Part shown: in pieces, positions 41,936-51,983 of the stretch
Numbering within the stretch: the stretch's first letter is position 1
Layout: the number at the start of each line of letters is the position of its first letter
Origin: a virus
DNA: 64,000 bases
IMG/VR virus record: IMGVR_UViG_3300033145_001255
Span: 1-64,000 of that record
Strand: one strand, 5' to 3'
Made by a program: the position numbers and the translations under genes
The notes under the pieces: model-generated
What the model saw: only the letters and a program-made list of their open reading frames with translations
The model's database searches: none
What the model was told of the DNA's origin: nothing

Positions 41936-44053
41936 ATGGCAGAAAGACCTGGACGTGGATTTTATAAAGGAATAACTTATACAGATTTTACTGAGATGGG
42001 AATGTCGCAGGCATATGATGAATCATTCTTATTTCCAAGAAAGTTTCCGCAACAAAGTACATTTCCATCAAAGAAAAGCTTTGAAGAATATCAGAGATTA
42101 TTATCTGGTACAAAATCATTGAACAAAGATAGAAAATGGCTTAATGCATTAGATATTCGTTCTGATGTATTATATGGAAAAGGTGGTCCTTCATCTTACG
42201 GCAATCGAATAACCAATCAAGTTTTTTCATATCGCGCAGAAGATATGATTGAAAAGATTAAACCTTCCTATTCTACCACCGGCGCAACTTTAGCTGATAC
42301 TATGCCACGAACAGCGGCGCGCATGAGTCGAGCGGATATATCCCGCCAATTACCAAAATATATTAATGCAGGAGAATTAGATTCGCGATTGACATCGACG
42401 TTGGATTCATTGAAAGGAAATAAATATCCCCGTGATTATTCTGGTAGAAGAGTTCTTGATTTCTTTGGCAAAGGCGAATCATACCTACAACAAAAACCCA
42501 GAGAGATTGTAGACTACTGGTCAACACGCGGCGCGTCAGACGTTACCGAGAAAGGCGCCGGAATCCTATCGCGCTTAAAGGGCATGATACCTGGCGGTGG
42601 TAGTGCAGGCGCATTAGGCAAGACCTACGGCGATTATTACAAGGACATACCCGGTGGTGCAGCGAGCAAGGGATTGGGAACATCAGGCAAGCTTGCGATA
42701 GCAGGAATTGTAGCTGGTTTAGCTACTATGGCGCTTACCACATCACCGAAAGGCAGAGAGGCAATAGAGACAGCAACTGGCGTTGAGGGCACGGAAGCAT
42801 TAAGCCCGTTCAGACGCGTTACAGCGCAGGCAATGTGGGGCGGGATTGAAGAGAAACCGCAAGTAGTCGGCATGCAGACTTACATGGCAATGACTAAAGG
42901 GTATAACGATATCGCGGCAGGAGGCTTCAAGGAACTGCGCAGACAGACCGCGGAGAGCACAACCTTTCTGCAGAAGTACGGGCAGGAAAACGAGATTATG
43001 ACACAGGCAATGACGCAGTTCAATGACTCGATGATAAAGTCTATTGATATTGGCGAGGCAGTCAACAAGCGCGAGATGGAACGCAAGCGAATAATCGAGA
43101 CTACCAAGCCAGTACGCGACCAGCTAAACCAGTCTCTCGACAATGAGAATATATTGATGGAAGCCAACAGGCGCGAACTGAAATACAAGCAGCAAGACCT
43201 GCAGCAAGTTGAGGGCACAATCGGCAAGCTCATGGGCGCACGGTTCCAGACCGGCGCGGAGATTGGCGGAGTACAGGTATCCAGCCAGCTTGGCGGCGAG
43301 AAGCACATGTGGGACTTGCAGAAGAATATGTTAGAGGCGCAGAGGGCGCAGTTATTAGCGCCTGATCCATACTCGCAATATAACCAGATGGTCGGTTCTG
43401 AGCGGATGGCAGGCGGCGCTGGTAGGGTCGGAGTTGCGCAGGCTAACTTATCTTTTGTGACAGCCGCATCTGGCACGTCTGCTAAGGACAGGGCAATGGT
43501 GGCAGTCCAGCAGCTGCGGGCAGAAGAGCAGTTACGTTCGGCGCAGGCAGGACTTGACATCGAGACAGAACACCAGCGCGCGCAAGCGGCAGACATCACA
43601 GGTCAAGCTTACGAGAACGCGTCTAAAGCATTTAATATCGCGCAGTTGGATATGCAGCTGACATACGGTAATATGGAGAAGCAGTTGCAGTTCTTTGTGG
43701 CGGCTCATCAGGACGCGGCTAATATCAAGGACGGGATACCCGGGTCGCTGGGCGCAATCGAGACAATGCTTAAATCTACATGGGCAAGCCAGACAGACTT
43801 AAACGATTCCATTGACGGGTTGAAGACATCCATATCAGGCAATGATGAATCAATAGCTGCATTCAAGGAGAACCTGCGCGACCTGAAAGAGAACGGGGTC
43901 GATTATCTTAACGCATCTCTGCGCGAACATAACAGGCTGAGAGAAGACCGGGAAGGCTACTCGCCGCTTACAGATGACGCGCCAGATCTCGTAGATGCGC
44001 CGACTTTCAATCCAAGCGCAGAAGAAATAAAGACATCGGGGTATTTGGTATGA
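41936..44053 (+). CDS. Tape-measure-like protein, second part
   Basis: 705 residues from ATG 41936; GTG 41930 overlaps the previous stop. One hydrophobic helix (LAIAGIVAGLATMAL, about residue 260). The C-terminal coiled coil shares a module of about 130 residues with the preceding protein. The first 200 residues are AT-rich and may be a later insertion. Confidence 0.75.
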   Translation: MAERPGRGFYKGITYTDFTEMGMSQAYDESFLFPRKFPQQSTFPSKKSFEEYQRLLSGTKSLNKDRKWLNALDIRSDVLYGKGGPSSYGNRITNQVFSYRAEDMIEKIKPSYSTTGATLADTMPRTAARMSRADISRQLPKYINAGELDSRLTSTLDSLKGNKYPRDYSGRRVLDFFGKGESYLQQKPREIVDYWSTRGASDVTEKGAGILSRLKGMIPGGGSAGALGKTYGDYYKDIPGGAASKGLGTSGKLAIAGIVAGLATMALTTSPKGREAIETATGVEGTEALSPFRRVTAQAMWGGIEEKPQVVGMQTYMAMTKGYNDIAAGGFKELRRQTAESTTFLQKYGQENEIMTQAMTQFNDSMIKSIDIGEAVNKREMERKRIIETTKPVRDQLNQSLDNENILMEANRRELKYKQQDLQQVEGTIGKLMGARFQTGAEIGGVQVSSQLGGEKHMWDLQKNMLEAQRAQLLAPDPYSQYNQMVGSERMAGGAGRVGVAQANLSFVTAASGTSAKDRAMVAVQQLRAEEQLRSAQAGLDIETEHQRAQAADITGQAYENASKAFNIAQLDMQLTYGNMEKQLQFFVAAHQDAANIKDGIPGSLGAIETMLKSTWASQTDLNDSIDGLKTSISGNDESIAAFKENLRDLKENGVDYLNASLREHNRLREDREGYSPLTDDAPDLVDAPTFNPSAEEIKTSGYLV

Positions 44054-44412
44054 CAGAGATTACATCAGTTACACTTGAGCAGTCCGGCACGACAGTAACA
44101 ATGAATACTGTATCAGCGCGCAAGCCAAAGACACCGATACTCGGCAAGATGGCAATCTACGGCGGGACTGAGATTGTGCAGGTTATCGGGTCACGAACCA
44201 AGGTCATAACACTGGCTGTCACATTGAAGGGCGCAGACAAGGATACTGACAAGGCGGCGCTTGAAGCCATGCGCGACTCGCTGGCAGTAGCAACATATAA
44301 TGATACCGAGGAAGGAGATGTAGATGTGTTCGTTGACTGCGAGTTCCCGCATATCGGGGGCACAGAGCCGGTATTCTATAAAGGGCGCGTAACGTGTACG
44401 AGGGCTGACTAG
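44050..44412 (+). CDS. Tail protein (distal-tail-like)
   Basis: 120 residues, beta-rich, with an ATGA overlap with the tape measure. Position and fold pattern (TVTMNTVSARKP, RTKVITLAVTLKG) suit a tail-tip or baseplate component. Confidence 0.6.
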   Translation: MTEITSVTLEQSGTTVTMNTVSARKPKTPILGKMAIYGGTEIVQVIGSRTKVITLAVTLKGADKDTDKAALEAMRDSLAVATYNDTEEGDVDVFVDCEFPHIGGTEPVFYKGRVTCTRAD

Positions 44413-44413
44413 T

Positions 44414-47400
44414 ATGAATGATTACATTAAGGTACTTGGAGTATTGGTGTTTCTGGCTTCTGCCAGTGCAGTCTACATCGTCTTCGAGGACGCAGGAGTT
44501 AAGATGCGCATAGATAACGACGTGTCAAAGTTCTATGTCCAGGACGGGCGCTGGCTCATATCGGGCGAGGAAAGGAATAAACTATACTCTGGCTCTAAGT
44601 TAGTTTATAAGGACGCGCGAAATGTCGAGCGCAATGAGGTCTATGACGGACTGAAAGGAACCATCACGCGCAGGACTCCATACAAGAACGGGGCTATGAT
44701 ATTGGATACCTACGAGTTCGACGGGGCATTGGAGGCTGTCGAGGATTTCCCGGTTGCGCATACCATTGAGATATTCGATGCCAAGGGTTTGATATACATG
44801 TACGAGGTCAAGCGGCTGGTATACACAGGCGCGAGTGTATGGGATGTCACAAGCCCGCAGAGTTTCGGGCGCAATATGAAAGTAGAGTTTGACGATGGCT
44901 ATTATTACTCGTCCATCTACAAATACAAGAACAAGGACGAGGGCAGGCTATGGGTGAAGTATAGAATCACAGAGGATTATGTCAAGCTGGACATGAGGCT
45001 GTTTGATCCTATCATCAGCGAGAATTGGTGCTATCAGGAAACTGCAACAACTTCAACCTCGTGTGGCGGGCTGGACTCCGGCAACTATTCTTTTGAAATT
45101 GATTATATGTATATTAATTATTCTAAACCAGTATATGCATTATCTGATAGTGTCTGGCGTGTTAAGCATGGCGCTCTGAGCGCATATAATATCTCGATAC
45201 CTACAGATTGCTGGGACTACGATTCATCATTTCTGATATTTAAGTTTGACTCTGATTTTGAATTTAATGTGCGCGGAAATTCTACTCCTTTCTGCTATAA
45301 CGGTTCATGGAAACAAATCGGTACTAATTCATATAGTGCTTGCGGTGATGCACATTACGGCGGCGCGGGGCAAGACCAGGCAAAGACGTATGACGGAGAT
45401 TGGGATACTGCCGCTGGCGAGATAGGTGTAGTCATGGACTGGCGAGACACATTAACCTCATGTGGAACTTACGCATATATCTATGAAGATGCAATGTGGT
45501 GGCACATGCAGGATCTTAAACTATATTTGAATGGAACATCAAGCGACAGGTATTATGAATATGGAAGTTATGCTAATTTAACTGTTGATACTAATACTGC
45601 CGAAAACGTCTGGCTCGACATAGACGCGCCCGGCTACGGCGTGAACTATACTAACAGTTCAACCGGTTACTTGGAATATGATTTCCTGACGTTCTCGGGG
45701 CTGGACAAGTTCAACGATACTGACAGCGCGCAGAACCATACTGCCAATGGCTCGTTCTATTTCACCTTGAATAAGTATGATGTACTGGACTATGCCTATG
45801 TGAACCTGACAGGATATAGTATGATTGAATTAGGTGGTGGCAACGCCGTTGACCCACCGTATGGCACACCTACGAGTAGTGGATCTATAATAGATTATAA
45901 TAATAACATTTCAATATCTGGTACTGTCACTAAATATGAAGTTGCATGCAACGTGCCCGGTGAATTTAAATTAAAGATATTTAGAGCAAATGGTACTCAT
46001 TATGTTTTTATCGGGGATGATACTGAAACGCTTAGCGTCGGTATTCATAATTATACATCAAGTATAGATGTTCAGAAAGGCGATCTGATTGGATGTTTCA
46101 TGCCTGATACTAGTATGAAAGTGGAACGATATTCAAGTGGAACGATAAAATATGTTTCACTACAGGACGTAAATACTTCTGCTTATGGAGATTGGAGTAC
46201 CAATAATGGATTTGCACTTGCTGTCAGAGTCTATGTTGACGAACATATTTATCCTGCCGATCTCAAGCTCGACGTGGGCGACGACGGCACGGACGATATC
46301 GTTCTGACCGGCTCTTTGAATGATATTACTGTCTGGCTCGACGAGGTTGACAACACGACCGCCAAGAACCTGACATATACACAGGCAGGAGGGCAGATAG
46401 TGTATCTCGATATCTACCAGAGCTCGACTGTCGATTATACCAAGATGAACTTCACCGGTCATGAGCATTACGGCGATACAGACCTTGAAGATGGCTACTC
46501 ATGCAGCGGTACATTTCACGGCAGTCATCAGTGCATTCTTGCAGTTGACGAAGATTGGTCTACTTATGCAGACGCATTTGACGCCTCGACGTGCTACATC
46601 TATACGAGCTATACTACACTCGGCGGTGCGGATATAAATCTTACGGCTAAAGTCCGATGCTGGAATGATGTAGGAATAACAGATTCGGATAGGTTCAATA
46701 TTTCATGCTGGAACTTTACGAGTACGGCATGGAGCGAGATTGCCAATAAGAAGACTATGGGCTGCGGTACCGGCAGTCCGAGTGTTTTGAATTACACTCA
46801 CGAACTCGATTCGTCGTGCGAGTCAGATGGTGATGTCAGATTCAAATATTATCTTTATTCAAAAGAAGGAGGATCTGAACAACTGTATGAGGATAAGGTT
46901 ACTGCAAAGAGTTATCCGCAAAATATCTCTTTCGATACCGGCAATGACCTGCACATAGATTATACGGGTACTACCGCGCTCACGACCGAGACACAGATAG
47001 ACCTGAACACAACCGCTATCCAGGACTGGATCGACGACGAATGCTCGACTGTGCCGTGCGCTGTGCCAATCTCGATTTATACGCAGACGTCTGGCATAAT
47101 CGAGCTGACGGATGTTGACGTGCGCAGTACAATAGACAACCCACTCGCGCTCGATATTGACCCGATGAATACATTTTTGGACAAGCCGATGGTGTTCAGG
47201 AATTACAGTACGATAACTGACGTGCTGATGAACGCGACAGAATCATTCTCGCACATAACAGAATTTCAATACGGCGGGACCAATATAATATCCGGTGAGT
47301 TTACAGGCGAGTTTTGGGGCTTTACATGGAACGGGTCTGGATGGTCTGCGAACAATTCGCTGGTTGCCGGATTGCCGGACGCTGGTTTCTATTCCAGCCC

Positions 47401-48535
47401 GCATGTGTTCTATCTCGATAATTATTATTGGTTGATGCTCGGTAATTATGATGATACGCCTGGATATAGGTTCAAAACATATAGGTGGTCTGGTTCTAAT
47501 TGGGCTGCTAATACCTCGATTGACGACGGGCTGAACTTCTCGTGCAATGCGCAATATACATCTGTCGAGACTTATAACCTGTCAGGTGATTTCTGCCTGT
47601 TCAGGGTGTGCAGGGATAATGTGCCTTATGTCAATACCTACATCTGGAACGGTTCAGGTTGGGATACGAGCGCGACATGGGATGCAGGCCTGTATCAGGA
47701 AGCGACTTATTCAACACCGGAGATATTCGAGGTTGATTCTGTAACTTATATGTTGACATCAAGAACTGACGGCGCTGTTCAGAAGCGCGCCCTGTATATC
47801 TTGTCAGGCCAGACTTGGACAGAAGATACTACTCTTTATGATATAGAACAGCCAACATTGGCGGGTTATGTCAGGCACAGTGTAATTGATATCTCAGGAA
47901 CTAAATATCTACTGGACGGAAACTATGACCAGCATCCGACAAATTATAGACCTAATGGATATATTATTGATGAATCTGATTATCAGGTTCCTGTTAGCTT
48001 TACAGCAGATACATTGGGCACTCTCGGGCTCGCAGGCCAGAACATATCATACTTCGGCTCGAAAGCCATTAATGTAACAGCGCATAACGACGACTCGTCT
48101 TATACAGATTCACATTTAATCAACGTGCGCTACGACAACTACACATCAGACTATCCGTACCAGTCTGACTATCTCACGTTCTGGCTGCCGCACGGCAATG
48201 CAAAGAACATCGAGCCGGTAGGCCAGACTTATTTCCAGAACGGGACAGATATAGAATCAACAACGTCATGGGACTGGAACTGGAACCTGTCAATATCTTT
48301 GAACCAATCGCTCGACTCGTGCCTCGCGCTGACAGTCAAGAACTCGACAGATGATTCAGATGCGGGGCAGGTAATAAATACAACCGCCCGTACATTATGG
48401 GAAATCAATAAGATGGACATGTTCGGGCTGGACTGGTATCTGGACGCTACAGACTGCAATCGGTCAGTACTTGGAATCTATAAGTTCTATCCGAAATTTG
48501 AATCTAACTGCGCGGAGTGTGTGCCGATATGGTGA
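44414..48535 (+). CDS. Giant exported surface or fibre protein
   Basis: 1373 residues. Signal peptide (VLGVLVFLASASAVYIV) then about 210 residues of compact beta domain, followed by repeated modules rich in Asn, Ser, Thr and Tyr with many N-x-S/T sequons. The phrase CYQETATTSTSCGGL and the beta-propeller-like WNGSGW repeats (NGSGWSANNSL, WSGSNWAANTS, NGSGWDTSATW) at residues about 975-1130 suggest host binding. Base composition varies along the gene, a sign of mosaic assembly. Confidence 0.72.
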   Translation: MNDYIKVLGVLVFLASASAVYIVFEDAGVKMRIDNDVSKFYVQDGRWLISGEERNKLYSGSKLVYKDARNVERNEVYDGLKGTITRRTPYKNGAMILDTYEFDGALEAVEDFPVAHTIEIFDAKGLIYMYEVKRLVYTGASVWDVTSPQSFGRNMKVEFDDGYYYSSIYKYKNKDEGRLWVKYRITEDYVKLDMRLFDPIISENWCYQETATTSTSCGGLDSGNYSFEIDYMYINYSKPVYALSDSVWRVKHGALSAYNISIPTDCWDYDSSFLIFKFDSDFEFNVRGNSTPFCYNGSWKQIGTNSYSACGDAHYGGAGQDQAKTYDGDWDTAAGEIGVVMDWRDTLTSCGTYAYIYEDAMWWHMQDLKLYLNGTSSDRYYEYGSYANLTVDTNTAENVWLDIDAPGYGVNYTNSSTGYLEYDFLTFSGLDKFNDTDSAQNHTANGSFYFTLNKYDVLDYAYVNLTGYSMIELGGGNAVDPPYGTPTSSGSIIDYNNNISISGTVTKYEVACNVPGEFKLKIFRANGTHYVFIGDDTETLSVGIHNYTSSIDVQKGDLIGCFMPDTSMKVERYSSGTIKYVSLQDVNTSAYGDWSTNNGFALAVRVYVDEHIYPADLKLDVGDDGTDDIVLTGSLNDITVWLDEVDNTTAKNLTYTQAGGQIVYLDIYQSSTVDYTKMNFTGHEHYGDTDLEDGYSCSGTFHGSHQCILAVDEDWSTYADAFDASTCYIYTSYTTLGGADINLTAKVRCWNDVGITDSDRFNISCWNFTSTAWSEIANKKTMGCGTGSPSVLNYTHELDSSCESDGDVRFKYYLYSKEGGSEQLYEDKVTAKSYPQNISFDTGNDLHIDYTGTTALTTETQIDLNTTAIQDWIDDECSTVPCAVPISIYTQTSGIIELTDVDVRSTIDNPLALDIDPMNTFLDKPMVFRNYSTITDVLMNATESFSHITEFQYGGTNIISGEFTGEFWGFTWNGSGWSANNSLVAGLPDAGFYSSPHVFYLDNYYWLMLGNYDDTPGYRFKTYRWSGSNWAANTSIDDGLNFSCNAQYTSVETYNLSGDFCLFRVCRDNVPYVNTYIWNGSGWDTSATWDAGLYQEATYSTPEIFEVDSVTYMLTSRTDGAVQKRALYILSGQTWTEDTTLYDIEQPTLAGYVRHSVIDISGTKYLLDGNYDQHPTNYRPNGYIIDESDYQVPVSFTADTLGTLGLAGQNISYFGSKAINVTAHNDDSSYTDSHLINVRYDNYTSDYPYQSDYLTFWLPHGNAKNIEPVGQTYFQNGTDIESTTSWDWNWNLSISLNQSLDSCLALTVKNSTDDSDAGQVINTTARTLWEINKMDMFGLDWYLDATDCNRSVLGIYKFYPKFESNCAECVPIW

Positions 48536-48678
48536 AGACAATCTGCGTGCGCTGCGGAGTTCAGGGCGAGATACCTGACAATGAAGTTGACATCAAGAGC
48601 TTGGATAAGATGGCGCGCTTGTCGTTCGAGGCAGGGATACTAAGAGTTGTATGTGATGAATGCGACGACACTGTTTGA
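48529..48678 (+). CDS. Zinc-ribbon protein (49 aa)
   Basis: CVRC near the N-terminus and CDEC near the end make a two-CxxC site. Overlaps both neighbours. Confidence 0.6.
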   Translation: MVKTICVRCGVQGEIPDNEVDIKSLDKMARLSFEAGILRVVCDECDDTV

Positions 48679-48814
48679 CTTGTATTTGATATTATTACTG
48701 GTATGTTTACTGGCAGTTGTTGCAGGATTATGCGCAGGCTATTACATGTGTATGACGAAAGAAACAATATTCGAGAAGTATAAGAGGAAGATGCGCAATG
48801 GTTTCACGAACTAA
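48656..48814 (+). CDS. Membrane peptide (52 aa)
   Basis: One long hydrophobic segment (LILLLVCLLAVVAGLCAG) and a basic tail. Overlaps its neighbours by 23 and 17 nt. Confidence 0.55.
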   Translation: MNATTLFDLYLILLLVCLLAVVAGLCAGYYMCMTKETIFEKYKRKMRNGFTN

Positions 48815-50324
48815 GAACGGGATAGTATTCCAGCAGCCGGACTATCGCTATCCGAAACTGGCAGTTGAGATAGACGGCGAGGATGTGACATCGTACGTGC
48901 ATGCGCATAACGTCGTGCGTAGATGTAATGGTGGCGTGTGCAGTGCCGGCATTACACTTGTCAACCACAAGGCGCGCTATACAAATAAATGGACTGGCGC
49001 GGAAGTTGTCAAGGTCTATCATGATTATGTAGACGCATCTCACCAAGTCTTCGAGGGCAGGATGGACGAGGGCGCTCTGGGCGCCGGCATGTCAGGCTTG
49101 ACGTTCAATGTATTCGCGCGCGATTACGGGGTCGAGGCATTGGAGAATCCTGTCTATAAGTTCTGGACTTCGCCTGTTACCTGCGATACGGTCTTCAAGG
49201 CATTGGTTGACGAGTATATGACAGGCTATACATATACCGGCGTTGAGGCAATGACCGAGACTATGCAGCCTGAATGGGAGGGTGTCATGCTATGGCAATG
49301 CCTGAAAGAGATAGCCGAGAAATGCGGGGCTTTGTTCTACTGCGGTGATCATACTCACGGATGGCGCGACTGGCAATTATTCAAGTCCGGGTCGCGCACA
49401 TGCCTGGACGAGATGATATCATTGAAAGGCAATATTAGCAGGTTCAATAATAAGTGGAGTATCCTGCCTATCAAGAACTTTGTGACTGTGCAGGCGCAGT
49501 CTGTCGAGGGGTTGCCGCTATACAGGTCTGCTGAGAATCTTATCTCGCAGAATACTTACTGGAAGAAATGGAAGTCCATCACCGAAAGTAATATACGCGG
49601 TAATGACTATTGCCAGGCGCGGGCAGATACTTATCTGGACGAGAACGACGATAAGAAATTCTACGGCGACTTCCAGTCCATATCACTGCCTAACCTATTG
49701 CCGGGCAGTCAGATGCTGGTGATAGCGCCCGAATGCGAGGTTGTCGGCTATAAGACAATCAGGAAGTTTTCATTAAGCCAGTCAGGCGCAAGCCCGTACA
49801 CGACTATGGCAAGCTTCGATGATATCAATAAGATAACTTTGATTAAGAGTTTGATAGATACGCGCAGGGATGTGACGAATATCCAGGCGCGCAGCAATCC
49901 CTACGGCATGAAGCACGGCTACTTATACAAGTTCTGGAAGTATGATACTGACGACAAGCAGGTCGACGATTCCTCGCAGCTTGACTCGTCATCTTCTGAT
50001 GTCGAGGTCTATGAGAAGCAGTTGGTATCTTCGGTGTCTGGCGGGACTGGTACTGCGATACTGGGCTCGCATACGCACAGCTCGGATATCGAGAGTATTG
50101 TTCTTAAGGTGCGCACTAACTACCGCAATAACGAGATTGGCTCATGCAAGGCGTATGTCTCGATTGATAACAAGCTCACATATACGCAGGTCAATCCGGG
50201 CTCGAAATACACTGCTGCTGATTTAGGCTCGACTGGCAAGATAATCAATGCCAAGATAGAGTATCATCCAGACGCGGCTAATACTGTTCCTCGTTTTGCT
50301 GCGCTCGGATTATATTTCTCGTAG
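48798..50324 (+). CDS. Tail hub/baseplate protein
   Basis: 508 residues. Tail-tip hub pattern: PKLAVEIDGEDVTSYV, VFEGRMDEG, FNVFARDYGVEALENP, CLKEIAEKCGALFYCG and LPNLLPGSQMLVI. It resembles gp27/late-control-D-like hubs that join tube and fibres. The C-terminal Ser-rich linker and beta domain may bind fibres. Confidence 0.78.
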   Translation: MVSRTKNGIVFQQPDYRYPKLAVEIDGEDVTSYVHAHNVVRRCNGGVCSAGITLVNHKARYTNKWTGAEVVKVYHDYVDASHQVFEGRMDEGALGAGMSGLTFNVFARDYGVEALENPVYKFWTSPVTCDTVFKALVDEYMTGYTYTGVEAMTETMQPEWEGVMLWQCLKEIAEKCGALFYCGDHTHGWRDWQLFKSGSRTCLDEMISLKGNISRFNNKWSILPIKNFVTVQAQSVEGLPLYRSAENLISQNTYWKKWKSITESNIRGNDYCQARADTYLDENDDKKFYGDFQSISLPNLLPGSQMLVIAPECEVVGYKTIRKFSLSQSGASPYTTMASFDDINKITLIKSLIDTRRDVTNIQARSNPYGMKHGYLYKFWKYDTDDKQVDDSSQLDSSSSDVEVYEKQLVSSVSGGTGTAILGSHTHSSDIESIVLKVRTNYRNNEIGSCKAYVSIDNKLTYTQVNPGSKYTAADLGSTGKIINAKIEYHPDAANTVPRFAALGLYFS

Positions 50325-50331
50325 AACCAAA

Positions 50332-50346
50332 ACACTTATATACTGG
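50332..50346 (+). promoter_or_regulatory. TATA box for the holin-like genes
   Basis: ACACTTATATACTGG, 18 nt before ATG 50365; the same TATATACTGG form occurs at 29066 and 34973. Confidence 0.7.
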
Positions 50347-50364
50347 TTCGTCCATTTAGGGAGT

Positions 50365-50562
50365 ATGACTTATCAACCAACTAAGACAGTGACTCGGGGC
50401 GCGTACAGCTTTCTATTGACAGGCGCTTCTTCACTTGCAGGCATGCTACTGTTTATACCTGAGATGTGCAACGATCCATATACAATGAGCGCTATCGCGG
50501 CTATCGGGACAGGGCTTACCAGGATGATAGCTAACTTTGCCAAACATCACAACGATGCGTGA
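50365..50562 (+). CDS. Holin-like membrane protein 1 (65 aa)
   Basis: Two hydrophobic segments and a short basic C-terminus. Position after the tail genes fits a lysis role, but archaeal lysis proteins are poorly known and no endolysin was found. Confidence 0.55.
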   Translation: MTYQPTKTVTRGAYSFLLTGASSLAGMLLFIPEMCNDPYTMSAIAAIGTGLTRMIANFAKHHNDA

Positions 50563-50567
50563 ACGCT

Positions 50568-50831
50568 ATGTCTGACCGTGAATTACTGGAACGTATAGTG
50601 AAGGTAGATGAAGATATAGCTCGTACTATGAAGCGGCTCGATACTAGTTTCGACAGGCGCATGGAACCCATCAGGATTCAGATGGAATATAACCAGAAAA
50701 TAATATTTAAGATTATCATACCTATTGTTGTCGGGCTTGTGCTTTTGGTTGCGGCTTCTTCTGAGCCTGGCTCGACTGTTGTTAGCGGCGCGGGTAATGT
50801 GATTAAGAGCTTTGTCGGGCAGGGAATATAG
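50568..50831 (+). CDS. Holin/XhlA-like membrane protein 2 (87 aa)
   Basis: An N-terminal charged helix (ERIVKVDEDIARTMKRLDTS), one TM (IIIPIVVGLVLLVAA), and a Gly/Ser tail. This topology resembles XhlA-type lysis accessory proteins. ATG 50568 preferred to GTG 50559. Confidence 0.55.
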   Translation: MSDRELLERIVKVDEDIARTMKRLDTSFDRRMEPIRIQMEYNQKIIFKIIIPIVVGLVLLVAASSEPGSTVVSGAGNVIKSFVGQGI

Positions 50832-51037
50832 TGGCTTCTGGTAATACGGAGAGTGTTTCACGCAAACCCAAACTGCACCCCGAGGGGCCAGCCCCCGTTT
50901 GGGTTGCGACGGACAGTTCAATTACTTATTATCATGCGCGCTCTTGTTACGCAAATCGACTTAGGCACAATGGGTCGGGCGTAACTGACCTGTGCATGGG
51001 CGAGTCAGGCACGCCCCTATGCGAGCTTCGTGCCTAA
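50831..51037 (+). CDS. Possible small protein (68 aa)
   Basis: GTG start overlaps the previous stop. It encodes a Cys-containing peptide, but its end holds the hairpin AGGCACG...CGTGCCT, so it may instead be noncoding. Confidence 0.3.
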   Translation: MASGNTESVSRKPKLHPEGPAPVWVATDSSITYYHARSCYANRLRHNGSGVTDLCMGESGTPLCELRA

Positions 51038-51455
51038 GTAACGATTTCTGTTTCTCGACTGCGTTTCCTTGCACTATTCCATTGGTTCCTGCGTCTCCTA
51101 CGTCAAGAACCAGTCATGCGAGCGCATCAATCTTTATCCATTACGCCCTAGTGACTTGATGATATTGGCTCGGGCGAGAGATAGCGCCTGCGGCGAGTAT
51201 GACAACGGACTCATCCTGCGCGCCGGCAGTGATTATCTAGCCCATCTTCTATGAAGTTTATTTCAATTCATTTATGCGCACCTCTGGATATGCAATTGTT
51301 TTCAAGCGGTCTATTTATGAAGTTGGTTCAGACTGCACCCTAACTATATTCTAATTTCGGCTAGCTATGCGTGGGCTCGGGCTAGCTCGAAATCAGATAT
51401 AGCCAGGGCGCACCCAATGGCGCATGAAAAAAATTGCACTTGGAGGTGCTTGAAT
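50832..51455. other. Structured, largely noncoding region
   Basis: No convincing gene; a 61-codon frame at 51069-51254 lacks support. It holds AGGCACG...CGTGCCT (near 51007-51035), GGTTC...GAACC (near 51080-51105), the long hairpin at 51335-51411, several TTGGYTCRG-like phrases and GCGCCTGCGGCG, which also precedes element copy 1 at 5276. Probably boundary DNA between late and early regions. Confidence 0.5.
51335..51411 (+). ncRNA. Long imperfect hairpin
   Basis: The 5' arm contains CCCT, CTATAT, ATTTCG and CTAGC; the 3' arm contains GCTAG, CGAAAT, ATATAG and AGGG in matching order. The loop includes GTGGGCTCGG. It could be a terminator, RNA or cruciform just upstream of the early gene block. 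Confidence 0.65.
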
Positions 51456-51830
51456 ATGAATGTGAAAGTAAACTTTGGCGATGATGGAAATGTAATAATC
51501 CCTGCAGGCTTGCCGCGCGGGACAATCAAAAAGTCATTCTGTAAGGATGACAGTTATTTTATGAGGTCTGGATTCTCTGAGATTCCGCAGCCGATGTTCG
51601 CGGATGGTCGCGAGGTCGAGGTTGAAGTGCGCGGTGTTGCGGTTCCTCGACAGGTCTTGCACAAGGATAAAATCATAGAGTCGTTTGAGGCATGGGAAAT
51701 GTTCGGTGAACATAACCAAATGATGCCCGTTGCAGTAGACATCAACAAGCTGATGGTTCTCTGCGAGGTTCACTCGTTTGTCGCGCAGATTGAGTCTGAC
51801 GCGCGCAGAATTGGAGGTCTATTATTTTAG
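51456..51830 (+). CDS. Hypothetical early protein (124 aa)
   Basis: ATG 51456 follows GGAGGTGCTTGAAT. Mixed alpha/beta with an EVEVEVRG strand and a terminal helix. No family. Confidence 0.65.
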   Translation: MNVKVNFGDDGNVIIPAGLPRGTIKKSFCKDDSYFMRSGFSEIPQPMFADGREVEVEVRGVAVPRQVLHKDKIIESFEAWEMFGEHNQMMPVAVDINKLMVLCEVHSFVAQIESDARRIGGLLF

Positions 51831-51842
51831 GCGTCACTGCCT

Positions 51843-51881
51843 AAATTTCTTTTTTTTATCTTTGTGAAAAAAAAATAAATT
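51843..51881. terminator. T-tract/A-tract stem-loop A
   Basis: TTTCTTTTTTTTAT pairs imperfectly with AAAAAAAAATAAA. First and least regular member of a five-copy family (also 53358, 54048, 54912 and 56572). Confidence 0.6.
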
Positions 51882-51900
51882 GTTTATGAGGTGAATGAAG

Positions 51901-51972
51901 ATGTATATGATATATAACCTAACTCAGTTGGCAGGCGCGTTGATAATAATAATTATCGGCATGGTCATGTGA
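51901..51972 (+). CDS. Membrane micro-peptide (23 aa)
   Basis: SD GAGGTGAATGAAG precedes ATG. Almost wholly hydrophobic (LAGALIIIIIGMVM). A good SD supports translation. Confidence 0.45.
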   Translation: MYMIYNLTQLAGALIIIIIGMVM

Positions 51973-51983
51973 ATGATTATTCT

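Noticed and set aside
51069-51254. 61-codon ORF in the structured region
   Set aside because: No SD or TATA in position, no protein-like pattern, and it crosses paired DNA.
50365-51455. Endolysin gene near the holin-like pair
   Set aside because: No peptidase, amidase or lysozyme motif is visible, which fits an archaeal host lacking murein.
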